Assembly (NCBI GenBank): GCA_963753615.1
Contig: CAVWCW010000008.1
Span: forward strand, 62,001-126,000
Origin: CAVWCW01 sp963753615
Lineage (GTDB): Bacteria > Pseudomonadota > Gammaproteobacteria > Chromatiales > Chromatiaceae
DNA length: 64,000 nt
Direction of reading: 5' to 3'
Position numbers and translations under genes: made by a program. A model generated the notes under the pieces. That model saw nothing but the letters and a program-made list of their open reading frames with translations. It was not told the DNA's origin and ran no database searches. Each line of letters starts with the position of its first letter. Positions within the stretch are counted from its first letter, which is position 1. Below, one piece after another: positions 1 through 8,147 of this stretch.

Positions 1-1
1 T

Positions 2-544
2 TCCACAGCTTCTATGCCGGCCTCGGGTCTGACCCTGGGGCTGCCGCTGCTGGCCTTTTTCGCCGCCGGCGCGCCCCTGAGCTGGGAACTGCCGGCGCTC
101 AAGGGCTTCAATTTCAGCGGCGGCATCCCCATCATCCCCGAGCTAACCGCCCTGCTGCTGGCCCTGTCGATCTACACTGCCGCGTTTATCGCCGAGATCG
201 TACGCGCCGGCATCCTGGCGGTGAGCCATGGCCAGACCGAGGCCGCCTATGCCCTGGGCCTGCGCCCGAACCTGACCCTGCGTCTCGTGGTCATCCCCCA
301 GGCCCTGCGGGTGATCATCCCGCCGCTCACCAGCCAGTACCTGAATCTGACCAAGAACTCGTCGCTGGCCACCGCCATCGGCTACCCGGACCTGGTGTCG
401 GTATTCGCCGGCACCACCCTGAACCAGACCGGCCAGGCGGTCGAGGTGATCGCCATGACCATGGCGGTGTACCTGCTGATCAGCCTCGGCATCTCGCTGC
501 TGATGAACTGGTACAACCGCCGCGCCGCCCTGGTGGAGCGCTGA
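2..544 (+). CDS. aapQ: Amino-acid ABC transporter permease, AapQ-like (5' truncated)
   Basis: C-terminal half of a polar amino-acid (HisM/AapQ type) inner-membrane permease. The frame is open from base 2, so the start lies outside the window. The visible part carries the typical transmembrane stretch YTAAFIAEIVRAGI and the EAA loop that contacts the ATPase (EAAYALGLRP, then a PQALRVIIPP segment). It is followed directly by a second permease and an ATPase in the aapQMP order, so the product should be one half of the heterodimeric channel of a broad-range L-amino-acid importer. The periplasmic binding protein (aapJ) would be expected upstream of the window. The family assignment is strong. The exact amino-acid specificity is not visible in the sequence. 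Confidence 0.9.
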   Translation, partial: STASMPASGLTLGLPLLAFFAAGAPLSWELPALKGFNFSGGIPIIPELTALLLALSIYTAAFIAEIVRAGILAVSHGQTEAAYALGLRPNLTLRLVVIPQALRVIIPPLTSQYLNLTKNSSLATAIGYPDLVSVFAGTTLNQTGQAVEVIAMTMAVYLLISLGISLLMNWYNRRAALVER

Positions 545-575
545 GCCATGGCCCGATCCGAACTGCCACCCCCGA

Positions 576-1634
576 TTGTCGCGCATCGGCCCGATCGGCT
601 GGATGCGGCAGAACCTGTTCTCGGGCTGGCTCAATTCGGCCCTGACCCTGTTGGCCCTGTACCTGCTGTACCTGATGGTGCCGCCGGTGATCCAATGGGC
701 CCTGATCGACGCCGACTGGGCCGGCGACAGCCGCGAGGCCTGCACCGGCGGCGGCGCCTGCTGGGTATTCGTGCGGGTGCGGCTGTATCAGTTCCTGTAC
801 GGCTTCTACCCCCAGGCCGAGGTCTGGCGGGTCAACCTGGCCCTGGGGCTGCTGGTGCTGCTCGCCGCCCCGCTGTTCCTGCGCCGCTTTCCCCGCAAGG
901 GCTGGCTGGGCGCCTTCATCCTGCTCGGCTACCCGGTGATCGCCTTCTACCTGTTCCACGGCGGCGCCTTCGGACTGGCCCTGGTGGAGACCGCCCAGTG
1001 GGGCGGCCTGATGCTGACCCTGATCCTGGCCGCCGTGGGCATTACCGCGGCCCTGCCGCTGGGCATCCTGCTGGCCCTGGGTCGGCGCTCCGAGCTGCCG
1101 CTGGTGAAGGCGTTGAGCATCGGGTTTATCGAGTTCTGGCGCGGCGTGCCCTTGATCACCGTGCTGTTCATGTCGTCGGTGATGTTGCCCCTGTTCCTGC
1201 CCGAGGGGGTGAGCTTCGACAAGCTGCTGCGGGCCCTGATCGGCATCGCCCTGTTCCAGTCCGCCTATATGGCGGAGGTGGTGCGGGGCGGCCTGCAGGC
1301 CATCCCCAAGGGGCAGTACGAGGCGGCCCAGGCCCTGGGCTTGGGCTACTGGCGCATGATGGGGCTGATCGTCCTGCCCCAGGCCCTGAAGCTGGTGATA
1401 CCCGGCATCGTCAATACCTTTATCGCCCTGTTCAAGGACACCTCCCTGGTGCTGATCATCGGCCTGTTCGACCTGCTGGCCATCGTTCAGAGCGCCTTTG
1501 CCGATCCCCTTTGGCTGGGCTATTCCCTGGAGGGCTATGTGTTCGCCGGGCTGGTGTTCTGGGTCTTCTGCTTCAGTATGTCCCGCTACAGCCAGGCCCT
1601 GGAGCGGCGCCTGGGCGGCGGCCGCCGTTCCTGA
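576..1634 (+). CDS. aapM: Amino-acid ABC transporter permease, AapM-like
   Basis: Second permease of the Aap-type importer, about 350 aa with several membrane segments. It has the diagnostic EAA loop (QYEAAQALGLGYWRMM, then LPQALKLVIPGI) and the long N-terminal periplasmic loop typical of AapM/BztC proteins. The clean frame starts at a TTG (576) without a good ribosome site. An ATG at 548, four bases after the aapQ stop and behind a GGTGGAG-like site, opens another frame reading MARSELPPP. A single indel near 570-576 would join the two and give a more typical N-terminus, so the real start is probably 548. The gene lies in an operon with aapQ and aapP. Confidence 0.88.
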   Translation: MSRIGPIGWMRQNLFSGWLNSALTLLALYLLYLMVPPVIQWALIDADWAGDSREACTGGGACWVFVRVRLYQFLYGFYPQAEVWRVNLALGLLVLLAAPLFLRRFPRKGWLGAFILLGYPVIAFYLFHGGAFGLALVETAQWGGLMLTLILAAVGITAALPLGILLALGRRSELPLVKALSIGFIEFWRGVPLITVLFMSSVMLPLFLPEGVSFDKLLRALIGIALFQSAYMAEVVRGGLQAIPKGQYEAAQALGLGYWRMMGLIVLPQALKLVIPGIVNTFIALFKDTSLVLIIGLFDLLAIVQSAFADPLWLGYSLEGYVFAGLVFWVFCFSMSRYSQALERRLGGGRRS

Positions 1635-1637
1635 TCC

Positions 1638-2408
1638 ATGCGAGAACCCGATATGAGTCAGACCCCCGCCGACCGCCCCATGATCGAGCTGCAGGACGTG
1701 CACAAGTGGTACGGTCAGTTCCACGTGCTGAAGAACATCGACCTCGAAGTGGGGCAGGGCGAGCGCATCGTCATCTGCGGGCCCTCGGGCTCGGGCAAGT
1801 CGACCCTGATCCGCTGCATCAACCGCCTGGAGGCGCACCAGCGCGGGCGTATCGTCGTCGACGGCACCGAGCTGACCGATGACGTCAAGCACATCGAGCT
1901 GATCCGGCGCGAGGTGGGCATGGTGTTCCAGCAGTTCAACCTGTTCCCCCACCTCACGGTGCTCGACAACTGCGCCCTGGCTCCGATATGGGTGCGCAAG
2001 CTGCCGCGCCGGGAGGCCAACGCCCTGGCCATGGAGTACCTGGAGCGGGTGCGCATCCCGGAGCAGGCCCAGAAGTACCCGGGCCAGCTCTCCGGCGGTC
2101 AGCAGCAGCGGGTCGCCATCGCCCGCAGCCTGTGCATGAGCCCCAAGATCATGCTGTTCGACGAGCCCACCTCGGCCCTGGACCCGGAGATGATCAAGGA
2201 GGTGCTGGACGTGATGATCGAACTGGCCGAGAGCGGCATGACCATGCTGGTGGTGACCCACGAGATGGGCTTCGCCAAGACCGTGGCCGACCGGGTGATC
2301 CTGATGGACGACGGCGAGATCGTGGAACAGAACCCGCCGGACGAGTTCTTCGACAACCCGCGCTCCGAGCGCACCCGGTTGTTTCTCAGCCAAATCCTGC
2401 ATCATTGA
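1638..2408 (+). CDS. aapP: Amino-acid ABC transporter ATP-binding protein, AapP-like
   Basis: Cytoplasmic ATPase that energises the Aap amino-acid importer. All ABC motifs are intact: Walker A GPSGSGKST, Q-loop VFQQFNLFPH, signature LSGGQQQR, Walker B IMLFDEP and the switch histidine in VVTHEMGF. Length (about 250 aa) is normal for the GlnQ/AapP family. Two starts are possible: ATG 1638 (MREPDMSQTP) and ATG 1653 (MSQTPADRP). The latter resembles typical family N-termini. It is the third gene of the operon and is followed 2 bp downstream by an unrelated permease-type gene. Confidence 0.92.
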   Translation: MREPDMSQTPADRPMIELQDVHKWYGQFHVLKNIDLEVGQGERIVICGPSGSGKSTLIRCINRLEAHQRGRIVVDGTELTDDVKHIELIRREVGMVFQQFNLFPHLTVLDNCALAPIWVRKLPRREANALAMEYLERVRIPEQAQKYPGQLSGGQQQRVAIARSLCMSPKIMLFDEPTSALDPEMIKEVLDVMIELAESGMTMLVVTHEMGFAKTVADRVILMDDGEIVEQNPPDEFFDNPRSERTRLFLSQILHH

Positions 2409-2410
2409 GC

Positions 2411-3321
2411 ATGATCAGCGCCGTAGCCCCGGTCTTCGCCCTGATCCTGCTCGGCTTCGGCCTGCGCCGGCTCGGCTTTCCAGGCGACGACTTTTGGCCC
2501 CATTGCGAGCGCCTGGTCTACTATCTGCTGTTTCCCGCTTTGTTGGTGACCCGTCTGGCGGTGGTGCCCCTGCAGGCCGAGCCCCTGGCGGATCTGGCCC
2601 TGGCCCTGGTGCTGCCGACCCTGGCGGTGAGCGCCGGGCTGCTGCTGCTGCGGCCCTTGGCCGGGCTGTCGGCGGCCGGGTTCACCTCGGTGTTTCAGGG
2701 CGGCATTCGCTTCAACACCTATATCGCCCTGGCCCTGGGGGCGGCCCTCGACCCGGCCCGGGGGCTGGAACTCACCGCTCTGGCCGCCGCCATGCTGATC
2801 CCGCTGGTCAACCTGCTGTGCGTCAGCGTGCTGGTGCTGTTCGGCCGTGACAGCCGCGCCGGCTGGCCGGGTCTGCTGCTGCGGGGGTTGGCCCGCAACC
2901 CCTTGATCCTGGCCTGCCTGGCCGGCCTGGCGATCAACGCCCTGGGCCTGGCGCTGCCGGCGGTGGCGACGGACACCGCCGGCCTGCTGGGCCAGACCGC
3001 GCTGCCCCTGGGCCTGCTGGCGGTGGGGGCGGGGCTCACCCTCGGGAGCGTCCCGGGCCCAGCTCACGGCCCTGGTCCTTTCCAGCACCGCCAAGCTTCT
3101 GGTGTTGCCGCTGCTGGCCTGGGGCCTGTGCCTGTGGGCGGGGGCGACTGCCGGAGATCACGCGCATCGCGGTCATGTTCGCGGCCCTGCCCACCGCTAG
3201 CTCGGCCTATATCCTGGCTCGCCAGATGGGCGGCGACCACCAGAGCATGGCCGCCATCATCACCCTGCAGACCCTGCTCGCCATGCTCAGCCTGCCCTGG
3301 CTGGTGGCGCTCGCGGGCTGA
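2411..3321 (+). CDS. AEC-family (auxin efflux carrier-like) permease, frame-shifted
   Basis: About 300-aa integral membrane protein of the AEC family, predicted to transport small organic anions or similar solutes. The start MISAVAPVFALILLGFGLRR and the second half, with repeated glycine/leucine-rich helices and the motif ALPTASSAYILARQMGG, are characteristic. The reading frame changes twice: near 3050, where removing one C from the GTCCCGGG run restores GSVRAQLTALVLSS, and near 3140, where removing one G restores TAEITRIAVMFAALP. With both repaired, the protein ends at the TGA at 3319-3321 with normal family length. The long open frame covering 1988-4789 is therefore not one protein. Substrate unknown. 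Confidence 0.72.
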
Positions 3322-3325
3322 GGCG

Positions 3326-4789
3326 ATGCGGCCTTCCTGGCGACCGTTGGCGGGCCTGCTGGCTGCTGATCCTGCTGGCGGCCGGCGCTTGGCTGCTGTG
3401 GCAGCGGCCGGTGCTGGCGCCGCTGGAACTGACGGCACCGGCACCCGCGGCCCGGCCGCTCCCGGTCATGGCGCCCCAGGTGCGGGACTCGGTGCTGCAC
3501 CTGCCGGTGGAGGTGAGCATCGAGGCCCTGCGGCGCGGCTGGAGCAGGCGGCGCCGCGCCGGCTCTCGGGCCGCGAGGAAAACCCCCTGGGCGCGCTCAG
3601 CGACGATCGCCTGGACTGGCAGGCCGAGCGCGGGCCGATCGCCCTGGCGGGGCGCCCAGACGGGCTGTATTTGCAGGTCGCTGCGGTGGGGCAGGCGCGG
3701 GTCCAGGGCAACGCCCGCATCCTGGTGGAGATCCCGGTCAGCGCCCGGGCCGACCTGGCCGCCACCCTGACCGCCCGGCTGCAGCCCCGGCTGCGCCCGG
3801 ACTGGACCCTGGCCCCCAATCTGGTCGGGGTGGTGCAGGTGCAGCGGGCAGAGGTGCCGATTCAGGGCCTGGGGCGGGTCAGCCTGCGCGAGCAGGTCCA
3901 AGGCCCCGCAAACCGGGCGGCTCAAGGCCTACTGCGGCGCCTGGAGCAACGACTGGCCGAGGACGACCAACTGCGCTCCATGGCCGAACGGGAGTGGGCG
4001 CGCCTGCACCAGGTGCAGCGGGTGTCTGAAGATCCGCCGGCCTGGCTGGTGATGTGGCCCACCGGGGTGCGGGCGCAGCAGCCCCGTATCGACCACGAGA
4101 GCCTGCACCTGGGCCTGGGCATCAGCGCCCAGACCCGGTTGGTTGCCGTCGTCGAGCCCCCGGCCAACCCGGTAGCGCCGCTGCCGCCCCTGGAGCTGGG
4201 GCCGATCCAGCCCGGGGTCTGGGATTTCCAGGTACTCGGAAGCTTGAGCTGGGCCGAGGCCAACCGCTTGCTGGCCGAGCGATTGGTTGGGCGGGACTAC
4301 CGCTTGGAGCAGGGCCTGGAGGTGTACCTGGCAGCGGCCGAGGTTCGCCCATGGGGCGAGCAACTGCTGCTGGTGCTCGACCTGGAGGCGCGCCACAGCC
4401 TGTTCGCCCGCACCAAGGCCCGAATCTATCTCAAGGCTCGCCCGGAGTTGGACGCCGAGGCGGGGCGGTTGCGTTTGCGCGAGCTGGATTTCTCTACCGA
4501 GACTCGGGACAGCTTTCTCAGTAGCGCCGCCTGGCTGCTGCGCCCGGCCCTGCTGGAGGCGATCCGCGCTCGCGCCGAGATCGACCTCAGCGAGCCGGCG
4601 GCCGAGGCCCGCGCTGCCGCCAACCGGGCGTTGGCCGACTGGATTGCGGGGATGCCGGCCGGAGTCAAGCTGCAAGGGCAGGTGGAGGAAGTGACCTTGG
4701 AACAGGTTGCGCTGGGCGCCGAGCACCTTCACCTGGTGGCGGTGATCCGCGGACGTCTCGAGGCGGCGGTGTCGCGGCTGGATTTTTGA
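3326..4789 (+). CDS. DUF4403-like periplasmic/membrane-anchored protein, frame-shifted near the N-terminus
   Basis: Predicted to start at ATG 3326, just after the AEC permease stop, with an N-terminal hydrophobic anchor (LLILLAAGAWLLWQRPVLA, read in a shifted frame) followed by about 430 aa of mainly beta-rich sequence. The pattern of paired long repeats, and segments such as SLSWAEANRLLAERL and RLRLRELDFSTETRDSFL, resemble the DUF4403 family, whose function is unknown. Two single-base indels (around 3360 and 3535) displace the first 70 codons. From 3540 to the TGA at 4789 the frame is clean. It probably shares a transcript with the upstream transport genes. Family assignment is from memory of the domain pattern, moderately sure. 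Confidence 0.6.
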   Translation: MRPSWRPLAGLLAADPAGGRRLAAVAAAGAGAAGTDGTGTRGPAAPGHGAPGAGLGAAPAGGGEHRGPAARLEQAAPRRLSGREENPLGALSDDRLDWQAERGPIALAGRPDGLYLQVAAVGQARVQGNARILVEIPVSARADLAATLTARLQPRLRPDWTLAPNLVGVVQVQRAEVPIQGLGRVSLREQVQGPANRAAQGLLRRLEQRLAEDDQLRSMAEREWARLHQVQRVSEDPPAWLVMWPTGVRAQQPRIDHESLHLGLGISAQTRLVAVVEPPANPVAPLPPLELGPIQPGVWDFQVLGSLSWAEANRLLAERLVGRDYRLEQGLEVYLAAAEVRPWGEQLLLVLDLEARHSLFARTKARIYLKARPELDAEAGRLRLRELDFSTETRDSFLSSAAWLLRPALLEAIRARAEIDLSEPAAEARAAANRALADWIAGMPAGVKLQGQVEEVTLEQVALGAEHLHLVAVIRGRLEAAVSRLDF

Positions 4790-4809
4790 GCGACTACCGG
4801 ACCGAGTGC

Positions 4810-5757
4810 TCAGGACGCGCTGCCCACCCAGAACGCCATGTCCTTGTCGAGGAACTCGCTCCAGGACATGTAGTGGGTACCGTCGCAGGAGAAGGTGAGG
4901 CTGATCAAGCCGTTGAAGATATTGATCGAGGCCGAGCGCAGGTAAAGGGTGTCGTCCAGGGTACGCAGTTGGCTCACGCCGTGGATGATCTCGCCGATTC
5001 GCTCACGTGGGATCAGGGCATTGCCCGGGTAGGCGCGGCGCCGGTAGAGCAGGCAGATGTCCGGGTCGCTGAGGGCCTCGTGGTCGAGGATTCGGTAGCG
5101 GTAGGGGTCGTCCATCAGCCAGATGGTGGCGCGGCTGCTGGAGAAGTGGACCACCGCCTGGAACATGCCGCGCTCGGTCAGCAGTTCCTCGAGGATGGCG
5201 CAGCAGGTCTCCATATTGTGGTCGAGCAAGCTCTCGACGCGGTGCTGCTGGAACACCAGGCCGCGGATCGCCGGGTCGCCCTTGATCTGGCGCCAGCCGC
5301 CGGATTCCTCGCACAGTTCGGCGGTGACCGGCAGGTCGCGCAGGTCGAAGTCGGCGGCGAGATAGCCCAAGGTCCTGCCCTCGAGCTGGACCACCTGCAG
5401 GGCGGTGAGGGAGGGGCGCTTGCCGCTCTTGCTCAGGTAGGCGTCGGACAGCAGGAAACCCCAGGAAGGCACCGCCTCGCGCATGTAGGGCCGCTGGGAG
5501 CGGTCCCGGCCGTAATGTTCGGGCAGCAGGCCGCCGATGCTCGCATTGTCGCTGATCTGGATGCCGTTGGCGTCGACGACGTAGAGAAACAGGCAGTGGG
5601 GAACGCTGGCGAAGCCGTCGAGCAGCACCCGGTCCAGCCCGTCGCGGTGGCCCCATACTGCGGCGCACCGGTGCGCCAGCCGCGCCAGGGGGTTGGACAG
5701 CAGTTCGGCCAGCTCGATGCGTTGCTGGTGGATGGCGTCTTTCAAGGCGGCTAACAT
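4810..5757 (-). CDS. PDC/Cache sensor-domain protein
   Basis: 315-aa protein without obvious membrane segments. Its first half looks like a PDC (PAS-like) sensor domain: LFLYVVDANGIQISDNASI, RSQRPYMREAVPSWGFLLSDAYLS and TLGYLAADFDLRDLP match the pattern of Cache domains that bind small ligands. The second half has no recognisable catalytic output. It ends convergently, 20 bp from the DUF4403-like gene, and is transcribed divergently from the 5844-7339 gene pair, so the 5758-5843 gap should hold both promoters. A regulatory or ligand-sensing role is inferred. No partner kinase or cyclase domain is fused to it. Confidence 0.7.
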   Translation of the reverse strand: MLAALKDAIHQQRIELAELLSNPLARLAHRCAAVWGHRDGLDRVLLDGFASVPHCLFLYVVDANGIQISDNASIGGLLPEHYGRDRSQRPYMREAVPSWGFLLSDAYLSKSGKRPSLTALQVVQLEGRTLGYLAADFDLRDLPVTAELCEESGGWRQIKGDPAIRGLVFQQHRVESLLDHNMETCCAILEELLTERGMFQAVVHFSSSRATIWLMDDPYRYRILDHEALSDPDICLLYRRRAYPGNALIPRERIGEIIHGVSQLRTLDDTLYLRSASINIFNGLISLTFSCDGTHYMSWSEFLDKDMAFWVGSAS

Positions 5758-5843
5758 GGGGCCGATTTTAAACCCTGGCCGCGGTTCAGGCCATTGCGGA
5801 AAAATGAATTGCCGCCACGCTGGCGGATGTGAGAGGTGAATCG

Positions 5844-6665
5844 ATGTTCGGATGGTTCGGTACCCAGGACCTGGTGAGCGAGACGGAGGCAGACTGGCTG
5901 TTCGACGCCTTCGCCTGGTCCCTGCGCAACTTCAATGCCCAGGTATTCCTCCAAGACAGCCGGCTGGTGGTGCCCGCCAACGAGCACTTCCCCGGGCGCG
6001 AGGATAGCGTCCAGGGCATGGCCCAGCTGATCTTCGACCACGTCAAGGTCTACGCGGGCATGGCCCATTGGCCCTTCGAGCTGGTTGACGGTTCCAGCTG
6101 CGCCATCGGCGCCCCGGTGCCGGTGCAGATCCAGGGCCCGCTGCGGGCCGCCGGGGGGCTGGCAGCAGTGCCGGCCACCGCCGGCAGCGGCTTGCCGGTG
6201 GCCTACGACCCCCAATTGCTCGGCAATCCCGAGGCCCTGATTGCCAGCTATGCCCACAGCCTGGCCCACCATCTGGGGCAGATGGCCCAGGAGCCGCCGC
6301 CCGGCGGCGCAGAGAACTGGCCACAGGTCACCGAGGTGTTGGCCATCTTTCTCGGCTTCGGACTGATGTTCGCCAACAGCGCCTTCGAAGTGGCCGTTCG
6401 CAGCTGCGGCAGTTGCGGGCCTCGGGCGCAACGCCGCAGCTATCTCACCGAGCACCAGAGCACCTACGCCCTGGCCATCTTCTGCGCCCTAAAGGGCATC
6501 CCCAACAGCGCGGTGCTGCGCCACCTCAAAAAATCCCTGCGACCCTTCTATCGGAAATGCGCCCGCGAGGTCGCCGGCCGCCCCGAGCGGCTGCAATCGC
6601 TGCGCTCCACCGCCGCCCCGGCCGCCGCTCCCCAGACTCTCGAGACCGGAGAGACGAGACCATGA
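5844..6665 (+). CDS. Conserved hypothetical protein coupled to a cysteine hydrolase
   Basis: About 273 aa, not recognised. The ATG at 5844 (MFGWFG) is preceded by GAGAGGT at good spacing and is preferred over a GTG at 5829. The sequence is soluble in character, with an aromatic N-terminus, a CGSCGPRAQRR motif in the second half and a basic C-terminal region (LKKSLRPFYRKCAREV). Its TGA overlaps the ATG of the next gene (ATGA at 6662-6665), so the two proteins are translationally coupled and likely work together. The divergently transcribed PDC-sensor gene may be a functional neighbour. The CxxC pair could bind metal, but nothing else shows this. Confidence 0.6.
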   Translation: MFGWFGTQDLVSETEADWLFDAFAWSLRNFNAQVFLQDSRLVVPANEHFPGREDSVQGMAQLIFDHVKVYAGMAHWPFELVDGSSCAIGAPVPVQIQGPLRAAGGLAAVPATAGSGLPVAYDPQLLGNPEALIASYAHSLAHHLGQMAQEPPPGGAENWPQVTEVLAIFLGFGLMFANSAFEVAVRSCGSCGPRAQRRSYLTEHQSTYALAIFCALKGIPNSAVLRHLKKSLRPFYRKCAREVAGRPERLQSLRSTAAPAAAPQTLETGETRP

Positions 6666-7339
6666 GCTGGAAGACCGACTACCGCTCCTTCTACTACCAG
6701 GGCGCCCCGGAGCCCGAGGACCTTGAACTGCCCCATGCCGAGACTGCAATGCTCAGCATCGACGTGCAGAACACCTATATGGAGCTGCCCGCGGACCCCG
6801 CCGAGCGGGCCCGCTGGGCGCCTTTTCACCAGCGCATGCTCGAGCAGGTGATACCGCGAACCCGCATCCTGCAGGACGCCTTCCGGGCCAAGGGCCTGGA
6901 CGTCCTGCACGCGCGCATCGCCTGCCTGCTCGAAGACGGGCGCGACCGCTCCCTGAGCCAGAAGAAGCCGGGCTGGAACTACTTGCTGCTGCCCAAGGAC
7001 GAGGCCGCCTCCCAACTGGTCCCGGAACTGGCCCCGGCACCCGGCGAGATCCAGCTCACCAAGACCACCGACAGCGCCCTGACCGGCACCAACTTGCGCC
7101 TCATCCTGGCCAATATGGGCATCCGCAACGTCGTGCTCACCGGCATCTTCACCGACCAGTGCATCTCCTCGACCGTGCGCAGCCTGGCCGACGAGAGCTT
7201 CAATGTGATCCTGGTGGAAGACTGCTGCGCCGCCGGTACCGACGAACTGCACCACAAGGAGCTGGAGATCCTGAATATGATCTATTGCCAGGTGCTTTCC
7301 AGCGCGGAACTGATCGAAATGATGTCTTTATCCGGCTAA
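6662..7339 (+). CDS. Isochorismatase-family cysteine hydrolase
   Basis: 225-aa cytosolic hydrolase of the isochorismatase/nicotinamidase fold. The Asp-Lys-Cys triad is present: D34 in LSIDVQNTYM, K134 in QLTKTTDSAL and C167 in TGIFTDQCISS, with the conserved region TGTNLRLILANMGIRNVVLTG between them. The family hydrolyses amide or ureido C-N bonds or enol ethers. The substrate cannot be read here. The start at 6662 overlaps the stop of the preceding unknown gene, showing operon organisation. The gene converges on the tetR gene with only 12 bp between them. Proximity to an amino-acid importer makes a nitrogen-compound substrate plausible, but this is inference. Confidence 0.85.
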   Translation: MSWKTDYRSFYYQGAPEPEDLELPHAETAMLSIDVQNTYMELPADPAERARWAPFHQRMLEQVIPRTRILQDAFRAKGLDVLHARIACLLEDGRDRSLSQKKPGWNYLLLPKDEAASQLVPELAPAPGEIQLTKTTDSALTGTNLRLILANMGIRNVVLTGIFTDQCISSTVRSLADESFNVILVEDCCAAGTDELHHKELEILNMIYCQVLSSAELIEMMSLSG

Positions 7340-7351
7340 GAACGGGCCCGC

Positions 7352-8017
7352 CTATCGTTTGCCGGCATTAGCGGAAACACGGCCTAGTTCACTGGGGCCG
7401 CATTCGCTGGATCTGGGCGCCGTTTCAGGATTCATGCCCTGCCACATGCACTCGAGCATTTCCTCGTAGTAGTTCACCAGGGAATCCTTGATCACTCCGT
7501 CCAGGCGCAGGTGAATCAACCGGATGGCGCCGCCGAAAATGCTTGCGGCTACCACCCAGGGGTTTCCGGCCCGTATTTCCCCTTCCTCGATGCCCTGCTG
7601 CACGATATTGCGCATGGCTGCGAAGGGGGTGGAACTGCAGATCGGTGGCTCGTCAGGCAGGAACTCCCGGTGTTTGGCGTGCAGCATGTAGGCGATGATG
7701 TTGCGCCTGGTTTCCGTATAATCGAAAAGCAGGAGGATGATCTTGTTGCAGCGTTCTCGGTTCGTGAGATCCTCGGCAATTACTTCATCGATCATCTCCT
7801 CGAATTCCTTCATCAGGTGATAGTAGAGCGCCTTCGCGATGCCCTCCTTACCGCCGAAGTGATTGTAGATCGACCCGATGCTGACATTGGCTGTTTTCTG
7901 AACGTCGTGCACTGACACATTGTGGAATCCGCGCTCGACAAACAGGTCGAGTGCGGCGGTCAAAATGCGACAGTCCAACGGCTCGGGGGACGGTGTGGCC
8001 TTTTTCAAATAGGGCAT
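7352..8017 (-). CDS. TetR/AcrR-family transcriptional regulator of the methanethiol island
   Basis: 221-aa one-component regulator. Residues about 14-60 form the TetR helix-turn-helix domain (ILTAALDLFVERGFHNVSV, then IGSIYNHFGGKEGIAKALYYH). The remainder is the ligand-binding/dimerisation domain and contains cysteines that could react with thiols or aldehydes (speculative). It is divergent from mtoX. The 130-bp gap between the two start codons carries a TATAAT-like box on the minus strand at 8061-8066 and a near-palindrome at 8058-8071 that could be the autoregulatory site. A second near-palindrome lies at 8084-8097 and has a perfect counterpart at 12310-12323. The inferred role is control of methanethiol and formaldehyde oxidation genes. 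Confidence 0.88.
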   Translation of the reverse strand: MPYLKKATPSPEPLDCRILTAALDLFVERGFHNVSVHDVQKTANVSIGSIYNHFGGKEGIAKALYYHLMKEFEEMIDEVIAEDLTNRERCNKIILLLFDYTETRRNIIAYMLHAKHREFLPDEPPICSSTPFAAMRNIVQQGIEEGEIRAGNPWVVAASIFGGAIRLIHLRLDGVIKDSLVNYYEEMLECMWQGMNPETAPRSSECGPSELGRVSANAGKR

Positions 8018-8075
8018 TGCTGCTCCAACAGCATGTCTTCAAGCAGATTCGATTATACGGATTATAGTCCGAACA

Positions 8076-8102
8076 TTGACAGAAATGAACATTCGTTCTA
8101 CT
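8076..8102 (+). promoter_or_regulatory. mtoX promoter with TetR-type operator (copy 1)
   Basis: A consensus -35 box TTGACA (8076-8081) is followed by the imperfect palindrome AATGAACATTCGTT (8084-8097) and a weak -10-like TTCTAC/TCTACT. The same block, with only four differences over 28 positions, recurs at 12302. The palindrome sits between -35 and -10, where a bound TetR dimer would block RNA polymerase. Confidence 0.65.
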
Positions 8103-8147
8103 TTTTCTCTTACGAGTGTCGAAAACACCCCTGAGGAGGAGAAAACG

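Noticed and set aside
480..2405. Long minus-strand open frame opposite aapQMP
   Set aside because: His/Gln/Gly-rich composition typical of the antisense of GC-rich genes; the plus strand has clear ABC motifs.
1988..4789. A 933-codon open frame
   Set aside because: It reads through the end of aapP in the wrong frame, the AEC permease and the DUF4403-like gene; only parts are real protein.
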